Below, in pieces: positions 22,325 through 30,378 of a stretch of 33,921 nt of DNA (position 1 is its first letter; each line of letters begins with the position of its first letter). The stretch is from CAMYLY01 sp039587215 (GTDB lineage: Bacteria; Gemmatimonadota; Gemmatimonadetes; Gemmatimonadales; GWC2-71-9), in assembly GCA_039587215.1 (NCBI GenBank), contig JBDHIW010000015.1:1-33921 (forward strand). The letters are read 5' to 3'. The position numbers were made by a program, and so were the translations under genes. The notes below the pieces were generated by a model that worked only from the letters and a program-made list of their open reading frames with translations, was not told the DNA's origin and did no database searches.

Positions 22325-23170
22325 ATGGGCTTCTACCCCCAACCCAACCCCTGGATCTGCGGCCCGTTCGCGCTGAAACACGCGCTGGCGGTCTGGGGAC
22401 GCTTCGTGCCGGAGTGGGACCTCGCTCGCGTAGCGGGATCCGACGCGTCCGGCACGGATGAGCAGGAGCTCGGGCGCGCGGCCGCGTCGGTCGGCTTCGA
22501 TCTCGGGATGGAACGCATCCACGACGTGGCCAACGCGCACGCGCTCCTGGTCGAGCATCTCTCTCTCAACATCCCAACGCTCCTCTGCATCGAGCAGTGG
22601 GACCATTGGGTCACGGTCGTGGCGGAAGAGGACGGGAACTTCGTGCTCTTCGATAGCCGGTTTCCGTCCGTCGTGCGCGTCCTGAGCCGCGAAGTGCTGC
22701 TCGCCAAGTGGCGCTACCACGACCCGGATGAAGCCGAGACCGACCTGTACGACCTCCACCCACTCACGCCGCGGCTCCCGACGCGCGTAGCCGCGCACTT
22801 TTCTCTGTCGCGCGCGCGCGAGTTGATGCGGTTCGAGAACCTGGAGCTCACGCGTCGCTGGGCGGAGCTCGCGTCGTACTTGGTGGATCTCGGAGCGACT
22901 TCGGGTGCGGGCGATCCCGACCTCTTCACCGCCAGGGTCGCCGACGGGTTGCGGTCGTGGCACGAGCGACGGTCGTCGGAGCTGCAGCTCCCGGCCAACG
23001 GGGTCACCAAGGCGGTGGACTATCTCACGTTCGTTGCCGAGACCTACGACTTCGTTTTTCGGGTCGAAGACGCTGCCCGCATCGAAACCCAGCTGAGCGA
23101 TGCGGTGCGGCGCACCATGCGGGTGCGGGATATCGCTGCGCTGGACCCGGCGCTCTCCGCGGAACCGTGA
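22325..23170 (+). CDS. C39/papain-like cysteine peptidase-fold protein of unknown role
   Basis: This 281-residue protein has a plausible Cys-His-Asp triad: Cys12 in PWICGPFALKHAL, His94 in QWDHWVTVVA and Asp110 in VLFDSRFP. An upstream Gln6 could form the oxyanion hole. The layout resembles C39-like peptidase or papain-fold domains, but the remaining 170 residues are unfamiliar. They are helical and end in RVEDAARIETQLSDAVRRTM. There is no signal peptide, so cytoplasmic action is likely. It could be a peptidase, a transglutaminase-like enzyme or an inactive relative. The stop overlaps the next start (GTGA), tying it to the beta-CASP protein. A TAGTTT at 22292 may be its -10 box. Confidence 0.65.
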   Translation: MGFYPQPNPWICGPFALKHALAVWGRFVPEWDLARVAGSDASGTDEQELGRAAASVGFDLGMERIHDVANAHALLVEHLSLNIPTLLCIEQWDHWVTVVAEEDGNFVLFDSRFPSVVRVLSREVLLAKWRYHDPDEAETDLYDLHPLTPRLPTRVAAHFSLSRARELMRFENLELTRRWAELASYLVDLGATSGAGDPDLFTARVADGLRSWHERRSSELQLPANGVTKAVDYLTFVAETYDFVFRVEDAARIETQLSDAVRRTMRVRDIAALDPALSAEP

Positions 23171-24558
23171 AGACGACGCTCGCGTTTCACGGCGCGGCCG
23201 GGACGGTGACGGGCTCCCGTCACCTGGTGCAGGCGGGATCGCGAGCGATGCTCCTCGATTGCGGGATGTTTCAGGGGATGAAGGCCCTGCGGCAGCGAAA
23301 CTGGGCGGCGCCGGCATTCGACCCCGCCGCCGTCGACGCGGTCGTCCTGAGTCACGCACATATCGATCACAGCGGCTACCTCCCGGTGCTGCTGCGCCGG
23401 GGCTTCGAGGGGCGGATCTACTGCACGGCCGCGACGGCGGCGCTGCTGGGCCTGCTCCTCCCGGACGCGGCCTATCTCCAGGAGGAAGAGGCGGCGCGGG
23501 CCAACCGTCACGGCTACGCCAAACACAAACCGGCGCTTCCGCTCTACACGGTTGCCGATGCCAACCGGGTGCTCGAGCGGCTGGCACCCAGGCCCTATCA
23601 CGACCCGTTCGAGCCGATCGACGGGGTCACCGCATCGTTCGGCACCGCCGGTCACATTCTCGGATCGGCTACCGTCGCGCTGTCGATCGATGGTGCGCCA
23701 CGCCCCCTACGCGTCGCCTTCAGCGGCGACCTCGGTCGCTGGGGGCGACCGATCCTGCGAGACCCCGAGCCGATCGCGCGTGCGGACGTATTGCTCTCCG
23801 AGGCCACGTACGGCAATCGCGAACACGGGCCGGACGTCGATGACGAGCTCGCACGGGTCGTCAACGAGGCCGCCCATCGCGGCGGCGCCCTGCTCATCCC
23901 GGCATTCGCGGTGGGGCGCACTCAGGAACTGCTGTGGCGGCTCCGGCAGCTCGAGGACCGAGGAGCCATCCCGATCCTGCCGGTCTACGCGGACTCGCCT
24001 ATGGCGATCAATGCGACGCAGCTCTACCTCGAACACACCGAAGAGCACGATGCGGAGGCACGCGCCTACCTGTCGGAGAGCGGCGGAACCTTGTGTACGA
24101 ATCAATTCGCGACGGCGCGGACCCCAGCCGAGTCCAAAGCACTGAACGACCTGCAGGGCCCGGTCGTGATCATCTCGGCAAGCGGGATGGCCACCGGCGG
24201 CCGCATCCTGCACCACCTGCGGCTGCGGCTCCCGGACCGGCGGACCACGGTGTTGATGAGCGGTTTTCAGGCGGCGGGCACCCGAGGCCGCTCGCTGCAG
24301 GATGGCGTTCGGACCCTGAGGATTCACGGTCGGGAAGTCGAGGTCCGGGCGACGATCGAGACGCTCGACGGGATGTCGGCTCATGCCGACTGTCACGAGC
24401 TTCGGCGCTGGTTCGACGGATTCACCGAACCGCCGAAGCAGACCTTCCTGGTGCACGCCGAACCCGACGCGGCCTCGGCACTTCGCGATACGATTCGCGG
24501 CGAGCTCGGCTGGGAGGCGCACGCAGCCACCGACGGGCAGGTCGTCGACCTCGCGTAG
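23167..24558 (+). CDS. Metallo-beta-lactamase/beta-CASP ribonuclease-like protein
   Basis: This 463-residue protein opens with LAFHGAAGTVTGSRHLV, as in the YsaA/CPSF73-type branch. It has metal motif HAHIDH (residues 63-68) and a later AFSGDLGRWGRPIL. The beta-CASP insertion contains LLIPAFAVGRTQELLW, and VIISASGMATGGRILHHL follows. The C-terminal motif is SAHADCHEL. These mark a Zn-dependent RNase of the RNA-specificity domain class. Such proteins act as endo- and/or exonucleases on RNA. The GTG start overlaps the preceding stop (GTGA) and the cysteine-synthase-like gene follows after about 50 nt, so this is the middle of a three-gene unit. Confidence 0.9.
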   Translation: MKTTLAFHGAAGTVTGSRHLVQAGSRAMLLDCGMFQGMKALRQRNWAAPAFDPAAVDAVVLSHAHIDHSGYLPVLLRRGFEGRIYCTAATAALLGLLLPDAAYLQEEEAARANRHGYAKHKPALPLYTVADANRVLERLAPRPYHDPFEPIDGVTASFGTAGHILGSATVALSIDGAPRPLRVAFSGDLGRWGRPILRDPEPIARADVLLSEATYGNREHGPDVDDELARVVNEAAHRGGALLIPAFAVGRTQELLWRLRQLEDRGAIPILPVYADSPMAINATQLYLEHTEEHDAEARAYLSESGGTLCTNQFATARTPAESKALNDLQGPVVIISASGMATGGRILHHLRLRLPDRRTTVLMSGFQAAGTRGRSLQDGVRTLRIHGREVEVRATIETLDGMSAHADCHELRRWFDGFTEPPKQTFLVHAEPDAASALRDTIRGELGWEAHAATDGQVVDLA

Positions 24559-24607
24559 CCTTCGCCGACACTACATGTTTCAGGTCCACGCCACCGGACC
24601 AGGAGTC

Positions 24608-25729
24608 ATGGCGACGCCCCCTCAGCCACTACAGCGAATCGAAGGCCTGCAGGCGCTGGTCGGCAACACGCCGCTGCTGGCCATCGAGTGCGCGTTTCGG
24701 GGGCGCGACTACACGGTGTTCGCCAAGCAGGAGACGCTCAACCTCACGGGGAGCGTCAAGGATCGCATGGCGCTTCACATCGTCCGGCGAGCGTACGAGC
24801 GTGGCGTCCTGGAGCCCGGGATGCGGATCATCGAGGCCACCAGCGGCAACACGGGCATATCCTTCTCGGCCGTTGGACGCGCCCTCGGCCACCCGGTCAC
24901 GATCTTCATGCCGGACTGGATGAGTGACGAGCGCATCAACCTGATCCGATCGTTCGGTGCGGAGATCCACATGGTGAGCCCGGAGGAGGGCGGGTTCCTC
25001 GGGAGCATCGAGCGCGCCGAAGCTCTGGCCAACTCCGACGAGATGTCGTTCCTGCCGCGCCAGTTCTCCAACACGGAGAACGTCGAGGCACATCGCCTAA
25101 CGACCGGGCCGGAGATCTGGTGGCAGCTCGGGGCGCGTGGACTCACGCCGGACGCGTTCGTCGCAGGTGTGGGGACCGGCGGTACGGTGATGGGTGTCGG
25201 GGACTTCCTGCGTTCGGTGCGGTCGGACGTCGCCATTCACCCGCTCGAACCGTCGAACTCCCCGACGCTCAAGACAGGTCACAAGGTCGGTTCACATCGC
25301 ATTCAGGGCATCTCTGACGAGTTCATCCCGCCGATCGTCGACCTGAGCAGCCTGGACGAGGTCGTCGACGTGCACGACGGCGATGCAATCCTCATGGCGC
25401 AGACGCTCGCGCGCGAACTGGGCCTGGGTGTGGGCATCTCGGCCGGCGCCAACTTCCTCGGCGCACTCAGGATTGCGGAACAACGCGGACCCGACGCCGT
25501 CGTAGTGACGCTCTTTCCGGACAGCAACAAGAAGTACTTGAGTACGGACCTGCTACGACCCGAGCCGGTTCGCCCCGAGTTCATCTCTCCCGAGGTCTCG
25601 CTGGGTGCGCTGCGGAGCTACAAGCGCGTGTGCCACACGTGCTATGTACCGTTGGATACCGGCACGGTCCGGCCGGAATCGGGCGTGCCGAAGTCCACAC
25701 CGCTTGGGGTGGTCGCGAACCGCGACTGA
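24608..25729 (+). CDS. Cysteine synthase-family PLP enzyme with a CxxC tail
   Basis: This 373-residue fold-type II PLP enzyme has the Schiff-base Lys51 (LTGSVKDRMA), the phosphate-interacting loop TSGNTG (78-83) and a glycine loop GVGTGGTVMGVG. The family makes cysteine or related amino acids from O-acetyl- or O-phosphoserine plus a sulfur donor. The core ends near residue 325. A tail then adds YKRVCHTCYVPLD with Cys342 and Cys345, a CxxC not part of plain CysK/CysM. ATG 24608 (AGGAG just upstream) is my choice; ATG 24575 would add 11 residues. Cystathionine beta-synthase-like activity is an alternative. Confidence 0.85.
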   Translation: MATPPQPLQRIEGLQALVGNTPLLAIECAFRGRDYTVFAKQETLNLTGSVKDRMALHIVRRAYERGVLEPGMRIIEATSGNTGISFSAVGRALGHPVTIFMPDWMSDERINLIRSFGAEIHMVSPEEGGFLGSIERAEALANSDEMSFLPRQFSNTENVEAHRLTTGPEIWWQLGARGLTPDAFVAGVGTGGTVMGVGDFLRSVRSDVAIHPLEPSNSPTLKTGHKVGSHRIQGISDEFIPPIVDLSSLDEVVDVHDGDAILMAQTLARELGLGVGISAGANFLGALRIAEQRGPDAVVVTLFPDSNKKYLSTDLLRPEPVRPEFISPEVSLGALRSYKRVCHTCYVPLDTGTVRPESGVPKSTPLGVVANRD

Positions 25730-25753
25730 GATTCAGGCGGGCGCCGCCGCCGA

Positions 25754-26953
25754 CTAGAGGGTGCTCGATTCCGACGTACCCGTGGCGTCCCTCTGCGCTT
25801 CCGTGTCCGGCTGAGGAGGTGAGAGCGGCTCCATTCCCCCCGCCGATGGCGGCAGGGCGGTCCCCAGGATCTTCTCGGGGGTATGCTTCCGTTCCTCGGG
25901 GGTCGGTTTTCGCTCGATCGCCCACTCCGCGATCATGCCGAGCGTCTCGTCGAATTCGTACCCCGCGACCTCCGCCGCCTCCATGAAGCTCACCCCCTCC
26001 GTCAGGTCGGGGTTCGGGTTCACCTCGAGGACGAAGGGGTTGTTGTCCGCGTCGAGCCGTATGTCGAGTCGCGCGTAGTCCCTCGCGCCCAGCGCCTCGT
26101 ATGCCCGGAGGGCGACGTCCTGCACGCGTGCCAGAACCGGTTCGGGCAGCCGCGCCGGACATCGCGAGTGGATGCGATGGAAGACCTCGTCGAGTGGATT
26201 CCATTTCGCCGCGAAGCTGATGATCGCCGGATGGCCCTCGGGGAGATCGGAGAAGTCCCATTCGATCGGCGGCAGTATCTCCGGCGGGTCGTTGCCCAGC
26301 ACGCCGACGTGCAACTCGGTGCCGACGATGAACTCCTCGACCAACACCGGTGACGAGAACTCTCCGAACACGTAGTCGAGTCGCGCGTGCAGCGCCTTGG
26401 CGTCGTGGACTACGGCCTGACGGTCGATGCCGGAGCTGGCATCCTCCCATGCGGGCTTGACGATGAGCGGATAGCGCAGCCGGTGTCGCCGTGATGTGTC
26501 CTCCGACTCGAGGATCCTGAACCGCGGCGTCGGCACGCCGCGCGCGGCCAGCACCTGCTTGGCGAGACCTTTGCGCTGGCACAGCGTCAGCACGAAGGGC
26601 GGAGAGCCCGTGTAGGGAACCCCGTGCAACTCGAAGAGCCCGGCGACGTGCGCTTCCAGTTCCGGGTCGTCGTGGAAATGCTCGATCACATTGAAAACGG
26701 CATCCGGCTTACTTCGGCGCAGCGCCGTCTGCAGTCGCTTGAGATCATCGCGGATGTTGACCGCGCGCGTGCGGTAGCCCGCCACACGCAGACCCTCGGC
26801 GAGTGCCTTGTACTCGTCGAGAACGGTCGGTACCTGGATGTCGTAGGCGGGCTTGAAGTCGAGGCTCTTGGGGTCGACGGTCTTGAGCTTCTCGTACTCG
26901 TCTTCCCCAACATGGTTGTACAACACCATCACGTACGGTTTGCGTTGCGTCAT
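25754..26953 (-). CDS. ATP-grasp ligase, D-Ala-D-Ala ligase-like
   Basis: This 399-residue protein has an N-terminal domain with VFNVIEHFHDDPELEAHVAG and VPYTGSPPFVLTLCQRKGLA. The ATP-grasp core has RYPLIVKPAWEDASSGI (Lys166), VLVEEFIVGTELHVGVLG, and Mg-binding DIRLDADNNPFVLEVNPNPD. These match Ddl-like ATP-grasp ligases, which join a carboxylate to an amine through an acyl phosphate. Canonical Ddl ends in EVNTxPGxT; here it is EVNPNPDLTEG, and an acidic tail of about 50 residues follows, so D-Ala-D-Ala activity is doubtful. It lies downstream of the permease on the same strand (100-nt gap), perhaps linked by an amino acid substrate. Confidence 0.85.
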   Translation of the reverse strand: MTQRKPYVMVLYNHVGEDEYEKLKTVDPKSLDFKPAYDIQVPTVLDEYKALAEGLRVAGYRTRAVNIRDDLKRLQTALRRSKPDAVFNVIEHFHDDPELEAHVAGLFELHGVPYTGSPPFVLTLCQRKGLAKQVLAARGVPTPRFRILESEDTSRRHRLRYPLIVKPAWEDASSGIDRQAVVHDAKALHARLDYVFGEFSSPVLVEEFIVGTELHVGVLGNDPPEILPPIEWDFSDLPEGHPAIISFAAKWNPLDEVFHRIHSRCPARLPEPVLARVQDVALRAYEALGARDYARLDIRLDADNNPFVLEVNPNPDLTEGVSFMEAAEVAGYEFDETLGMIAEWAIERKPTPEERKHTPEKILGTALPPSAGGMEPLSPPQPDTEAQRDATGTSESSTL

Positions 26954-27005
26954 GGTGATACCACGTCGGCGTTCACGGTGACGTCACTCGACATATTGGC
27001 AATGT

Positions 27006-27033
27006 ACCTCGCGTCACGGTGGTGCCGCGAGGT
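27006..27033 (-). other. Hairpin between permease and ATP-grasp genes
   Basis: ACCTCGCG and CGCGAGGT are perfect 8-bp arms with a 12-nt loop, lying between the permease stop (27054) and the ATP-grasp start (26953). There is no T-run, so it is not a classic terminator. It could be an RNA processing or attenuation stem. Confidence 0.3.
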
Positions 27034-27053
27034 GCGGGGAGGCGACGGCGCGT

Positions 27054-29174
27054 TCAGACGGCCGGCGACGGGCGAAACCGCGCCGCGAACTGCTCGAGTC
27101 CGTCGGGTTCGCCAATGATGGTGAGTCGATCGCCGTTCTCGAGAACGGTCGCGCCCCGCGGGATGATGGACTCGCCCCCTCGCCAGATGAGCGCCACCAG
27201 ACTCCCTTCGGGCATGTCGAGCTCGCGCAGGGATCGTCCGACGAGTTCGTGGGAGGTGCTGTCCTGCGAGACGTAGAGTGACAGGAAGCGGTCGTCACGC
27301 AGCAGCACTTCCTTCAGCTCCTGCTCGCCGGGTGCCTGCATCCATTCGAGCATGAAGCCTTCGCCCTCGACGCGTCCCGCCAGTTGGGCGAGAATGCGCA
27401 GGTGGCGTCCCGGGTCGCGCTCGCCACTGACGAGCAGGAACACGGCGCGCAGGGAGTCTCCCGTCAGTTCTCGCTGCAGGTCGTCGTAAGCCGATACGTC
27501 GACGCCGCCAGCTGCACGCACCAGCACGAGCTCGGACTCGTCTTGGTCGGGGAGCCGAGCGTGAAGCAGAGCCGAGCCGTGCGCGGCGGGCGTGCCGCCG
27601 GCCTGGAGGTTGCGAAGCAGCATGTCCTCCAACTGCGTGCGCGTGACGGGCAGGCGCTCCGCCAGCTGACTGCTGCTGCGGCTGATCACTTGGTTGATCG
27701 GTTGATGGTCGGGAAGGTCGATCACGGCGGCGCGGGTGACGACCTCGTCGAATGGATCTTCCGCGCGTGCGCCTTTTTCTTTCATGATATCGCGGAGTTC
27801 GCGGTCGAGACCCGCGAAACGCCGCTTGCCGAGTCGCTCGAACACGTGGAAGATCGCTCCGTCCCGGGCAATCCGTGATCGCGCGTACGTGTTGTACCAA
27901 CCGAAGCATGCGGCCACGATCCCGGTCGTGAACAGCACGGGGAGCCATCCCATCTCGGCGACGAGTACCAGCGGGAAGAACAGCCCCACCAGCTGCATCC
28001 ACGGATAGAACGGCGAGCGGAACCCTGGATCGTAGGACTCGATCCGGCTCTCGCGCATCACGATGACGGCGACGTTGATGAGGCCGAAGATCAAGAGTTG
28101 AAGGGCGCTCGCGAGCTTGGCCACCTGCTCGACGTTGAGGAGTACCAGTACCAGCGCGAGCAGCGCCGTCGTGAACAGGATGCTGAGGACAGGCGTGCCG
28201 AGTTTGCCGATGGTCGCGAGCGGGCGCGGGAAGATGCCGTCGCGTGCCATGGCGAGCGGGTACCGCGACGCCGCGAGGATCCCGGCGTTGGCCATCGAGG
28301 CGAACGCCAGAATGGCCGCGCCAATCATGAGCCACACGCCCATGCCGCGCGGGAGCCACGGCGTGAGCCGCTCCGCGGTGTCCGCAACCGGCGTCACGCT
28401 GGCGCTCAGCGCCTCGCTGCCCAGCACGGAGACCATCACGTAGACACCCGTGACATACACGCCGGTCACGGTCGCCAAGGCCAGCATCATTCCGAGCGGG
28501 ATGTTGCGCTCGGGATCCTGAATCTCTTCGGCCAGTGAAGCGACCTTCGTGAGTCCGATGAACGACACGAAGACGAGCCCGACCGTCGCGAGCAGCCCGT
28601 CGGGACCTCCCGGCAGGAACGCGCTGTCGTCGCGCGGAAACCGCTCTGGGGAGAACGCCACGTCGGCCAGGCCGTGGACGATGAAGAGCAGGAGGACCGC
28701 CAGGAGCACCACGACGGCGTACCGGATCATGCGACTCGATTCGCGTGCCCCGATGATGTTGAGGATCGCGAAGACGGCGGTGAGCGCGATGGCGGTCGGC
28801 ACGATCGGTACGTCGATGACGATCGAGAGGTACGCCCCCATGCCGATCAGCGCGAAGGCGCTCTTGAGAACGAGCGTGAGCCAGGTCCCGATGCCGCCGA
28901 TCGTCCCGACGAGCGGGCCGAGGGTGCGGTCGAGGTAGTAGTACGTCCCGCCCGCGCGGGGCATGGCGGTCGCGAGCTCGGCCTTGCTCAGCATGGCCGG
29001 CACGATCAGCAACCCCGCGAGAAAGTAGGCCAGTACGACGCCGCGCCCCGCATACGTGGCCGCGATCCCCGGGAGCAAGAAGAAGCCCGAGCTGATCATG
29101 GCACCGGTGCTGACGACGTAGACGTCGAACAGGCCGAGGGCCTTCGTGAGTCTTGCGAATCGTTGGGTGGTCAT
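27054..29174 (-). CDS. APC-family permease fused to EIIA-like and RCK_C-like domains
   Basis: This 706-residue protein starts with an APC amino acid permease domain. GLFDVYVVSTGAMISSGFFLLPG opens it and MPRAGGTYYYLDRTLGPLVG follows, with about twelve helices to near residue 440. After a linker, residues about 480-625 resemble a type-2 PTS EIIA domain. TPAAHGSALLHARLP aligns with the phospho-site region IAIPHxRLP, keeping His538, and HLRILAQLAG is the usual helix. Residues about 633-706 (LVGRSLRELDMPEGSLVALI, GDRLTIIGEPDGL) match the RCK_C/TrkA-C ligand domain. Transport is probably gated by the soluble domains. ATG 29174 is where homology begins. It is divergent from the lipoprotein gene over 91 bp. 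Confidence 0.88.
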   Translation of the reverse strand: MTTQRFARLTKALGLFDVYVVSTGAMISSGFFLLPGIAATYAGRGVVLAYFLAGLLIVPAMLSKAELATAMPRAGGTYYYLDRTLGPLVGTIGGIGTWLTLVLKSAFALIGMGAYLSIVIDVPIVPTAIALTAVFAILNIIGARESSRMIRYAVVVLLAVLLLFIVHGLADVAFSPERFPRDDSAFLPGGPDGLLATVGLVFVSFIGLTKVASLAEEIQDPERNIPLGMMLALATVTGVYVTGVYVMVSVLGSEALSASVTPVADTAERLTPWLPRGMGVWLMIGAAILAFASMANAGILAASRYPLAMARDGIFPRPLATIGKLGTPVLSILFTTALLALVLVLLNVEQVAKLASALQLLIFGLINVAVIVMRESRIESYDPGFRSPFYPWMQLVGLFFPLVLVAEMGWLPVLFTTGIVAACFGWYNTYARSRIARDGAIFHVFERLGKRRFAGLDRELRDIMKEKGARAEDPFDEVVTRAAVIDLPDHQPINQVISRSSSQLAERLPVTRTQLEDMLLRNLQAGGTPAAHGSALLHARLPDQDESELVLVRAAGGVDVSAYDDLQRELTGDSLRAVFLLVSGERDPGRHLRILAQLAGRVEGEGFMLEWMQAPGEQELKEVLLRDDRFLSLYVSQDSTSHELVGRSLRELDMPEGSLVALIWRGGESIIPRGATVLENGDRLTIIGEPDGLEQFAARFRPSPAV

Positions 29175-29265
29175 TGTGGGCAGCGTGCACCTCGAAGAAA
29201 CGCGCGCCACGAAGGGCCCGCAAGAGGCGGGGACCGGATCTCGGGTCCTGGCGGTATCATTGAGG

Positions 29266-30378
29266 ATGCATCGTTGGCTCCTCTTGTCGTTGGCACTGGC
29301 GGTCGGCGCGTGTCGACCGACGCCGCCGGACGACGTACGGTTGCCGACGGGATTCGCCGCCAGCGTCAACGCGTTGTCGGAACCCGGCGGTTTCTTCGAC
29401 ACCGACAATCTGATCTCCAACGAACGATCGTACCTGCACGCCGTCACCGATCTTGAGGGCGCCGGCGGCGCCGGAACCGCATACGTCGGCGTGGGGCCCG
29501 GTCAGAACTTCTCGTACATCGCCGCCGTGAACCCGGATGTCGCGTACCTGATCGATCTCCGGCGCGACAACATGCTGCTGCACCTGTTGTACAAAGCGGC
29601 GTTCGAGCTCGCGCCGACGCGGGTGGAATACCTGGCGTTGCTGTTCGGGCGTGAGGCGCCTGACGCCCCTGGAGACTGGCAGGACGCTTCGATTGTGGAG
29701 CTCGTGGCCTTCGTGGATGACGGTGTGGCGGACGGCACGGCGGCCGCGCGGGCGCGCGCTCGCGCGGACAGTGCGGTGGCGAGCTTCGGCGTGCCGCTGA
29801 CCGACGAGGACCTGTCCACGATCGCGCGGTTCCACAGGACGTTCATCGACGCCGGCCTGTCACTCAGGTTCTCGTCATTCGGGCGGCTGCCCCGGCCGCA
29901 CTATCCGACGTTGCGTGATCTCCTGCTCGAACGGGATCGAGACGGACGCCAAGTGAATTACCTCAGCTCGGCCGAGCGGTACCGCACGGTGCGACGGCTC
30001 CAGCGGGACGACGCGGTCCTCCCGCTGGTCGGAGACCTTGCCGGTCCGCACGCACTGCGGGCGCTGGGCGACGACGCGCGGGCCCGTGACGTCGAGGTGT
30101 CCACCCTCTACGTGTCCAACGTCGAGTTCTACCTCTTCCGTCAGCGGACGTTCGGCGCCTACGCCGACAACGTCGCGAGTCTGCCGTTTGCGGACGACGG
30201 TGTGGTGGTGCGCAGCATCTTCGACGGGGGCCGCGGCGGATTCGCGAGCGGAGGCGTGGTCTACTACAGCCGCCAGCAGGTCGTGTCGATAGGAGCAATG
30301 ATCGCGGCTCACCGCCGCGGCGCGATCAGCGGCTATCGCGCGCTGGTGGCGCTCTCGCCGGCGCTCCCGAGACGCTGA
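29266..30378 (+). CDS. Probable lipoprotein of the LIC_10091-like family
   Basis: This 370-residue protein begins with a short signal and lipobox VGAC (Cys16), so it is likely membrane-anchored outside the cytoplasm. A segment AYVGVGPGQNFSYIAAVNP followed by YLIDLRRDNMLLHLLYKAAF resembles a family first seen in Leptospira (LIC_10091), with a methyltransferase-like GxGPxQN loop and Asp97. A second such region contains LVGDLAGPHALRALGDD and LYVSNVEFYLF. No enzymatic activity is known to me, and a SAM-dependent role outside the cytoplasm would be odd. ATG 29266 is set by the signal peptide; GAGG touches it directly. It overlaps the kinase gene convergently by 46 nt. Confidence 0.75.
   Translation: MHRWLLLSLALAVGACRPTPPDDVRLPTGFAASVNALSEPGGFFDTDNLISNERSYLHAVTDLEGAGGAGTAYVGVGPGQNFSYIAAVNPDVAYLIDLRRDNMLLHLLYKAAFELAPTRVEYLALLFGREAPDAPGDWQDASIVELVAFVDDGVADGTAAARARARADSAVASFGVPLTDEDLSTIARFHRTFIDAGLSLRFSSFGRLPRPHYPTLRDLLLERDRDGRQVNYLSSAERYRTVRRLQRDDAVLPLVGDLAGPHALRALGDDARARDVEVSTLYVSNVEFYLFRQRTFGAYADNVASLPFADDGVVVRSIFDGGRGGFASGGVVYYSRQQVVSIGAMIAAHRRGAISGYRALVALSPALPRR

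Noticed and set aside
26978..26987. GTGACGTCAC palindrome upstream of the ATP-grasp gene
   Set aside because: Ten-base perfect palindromes are expected dozens of times by chance in a window this size, and nothing else marks it.
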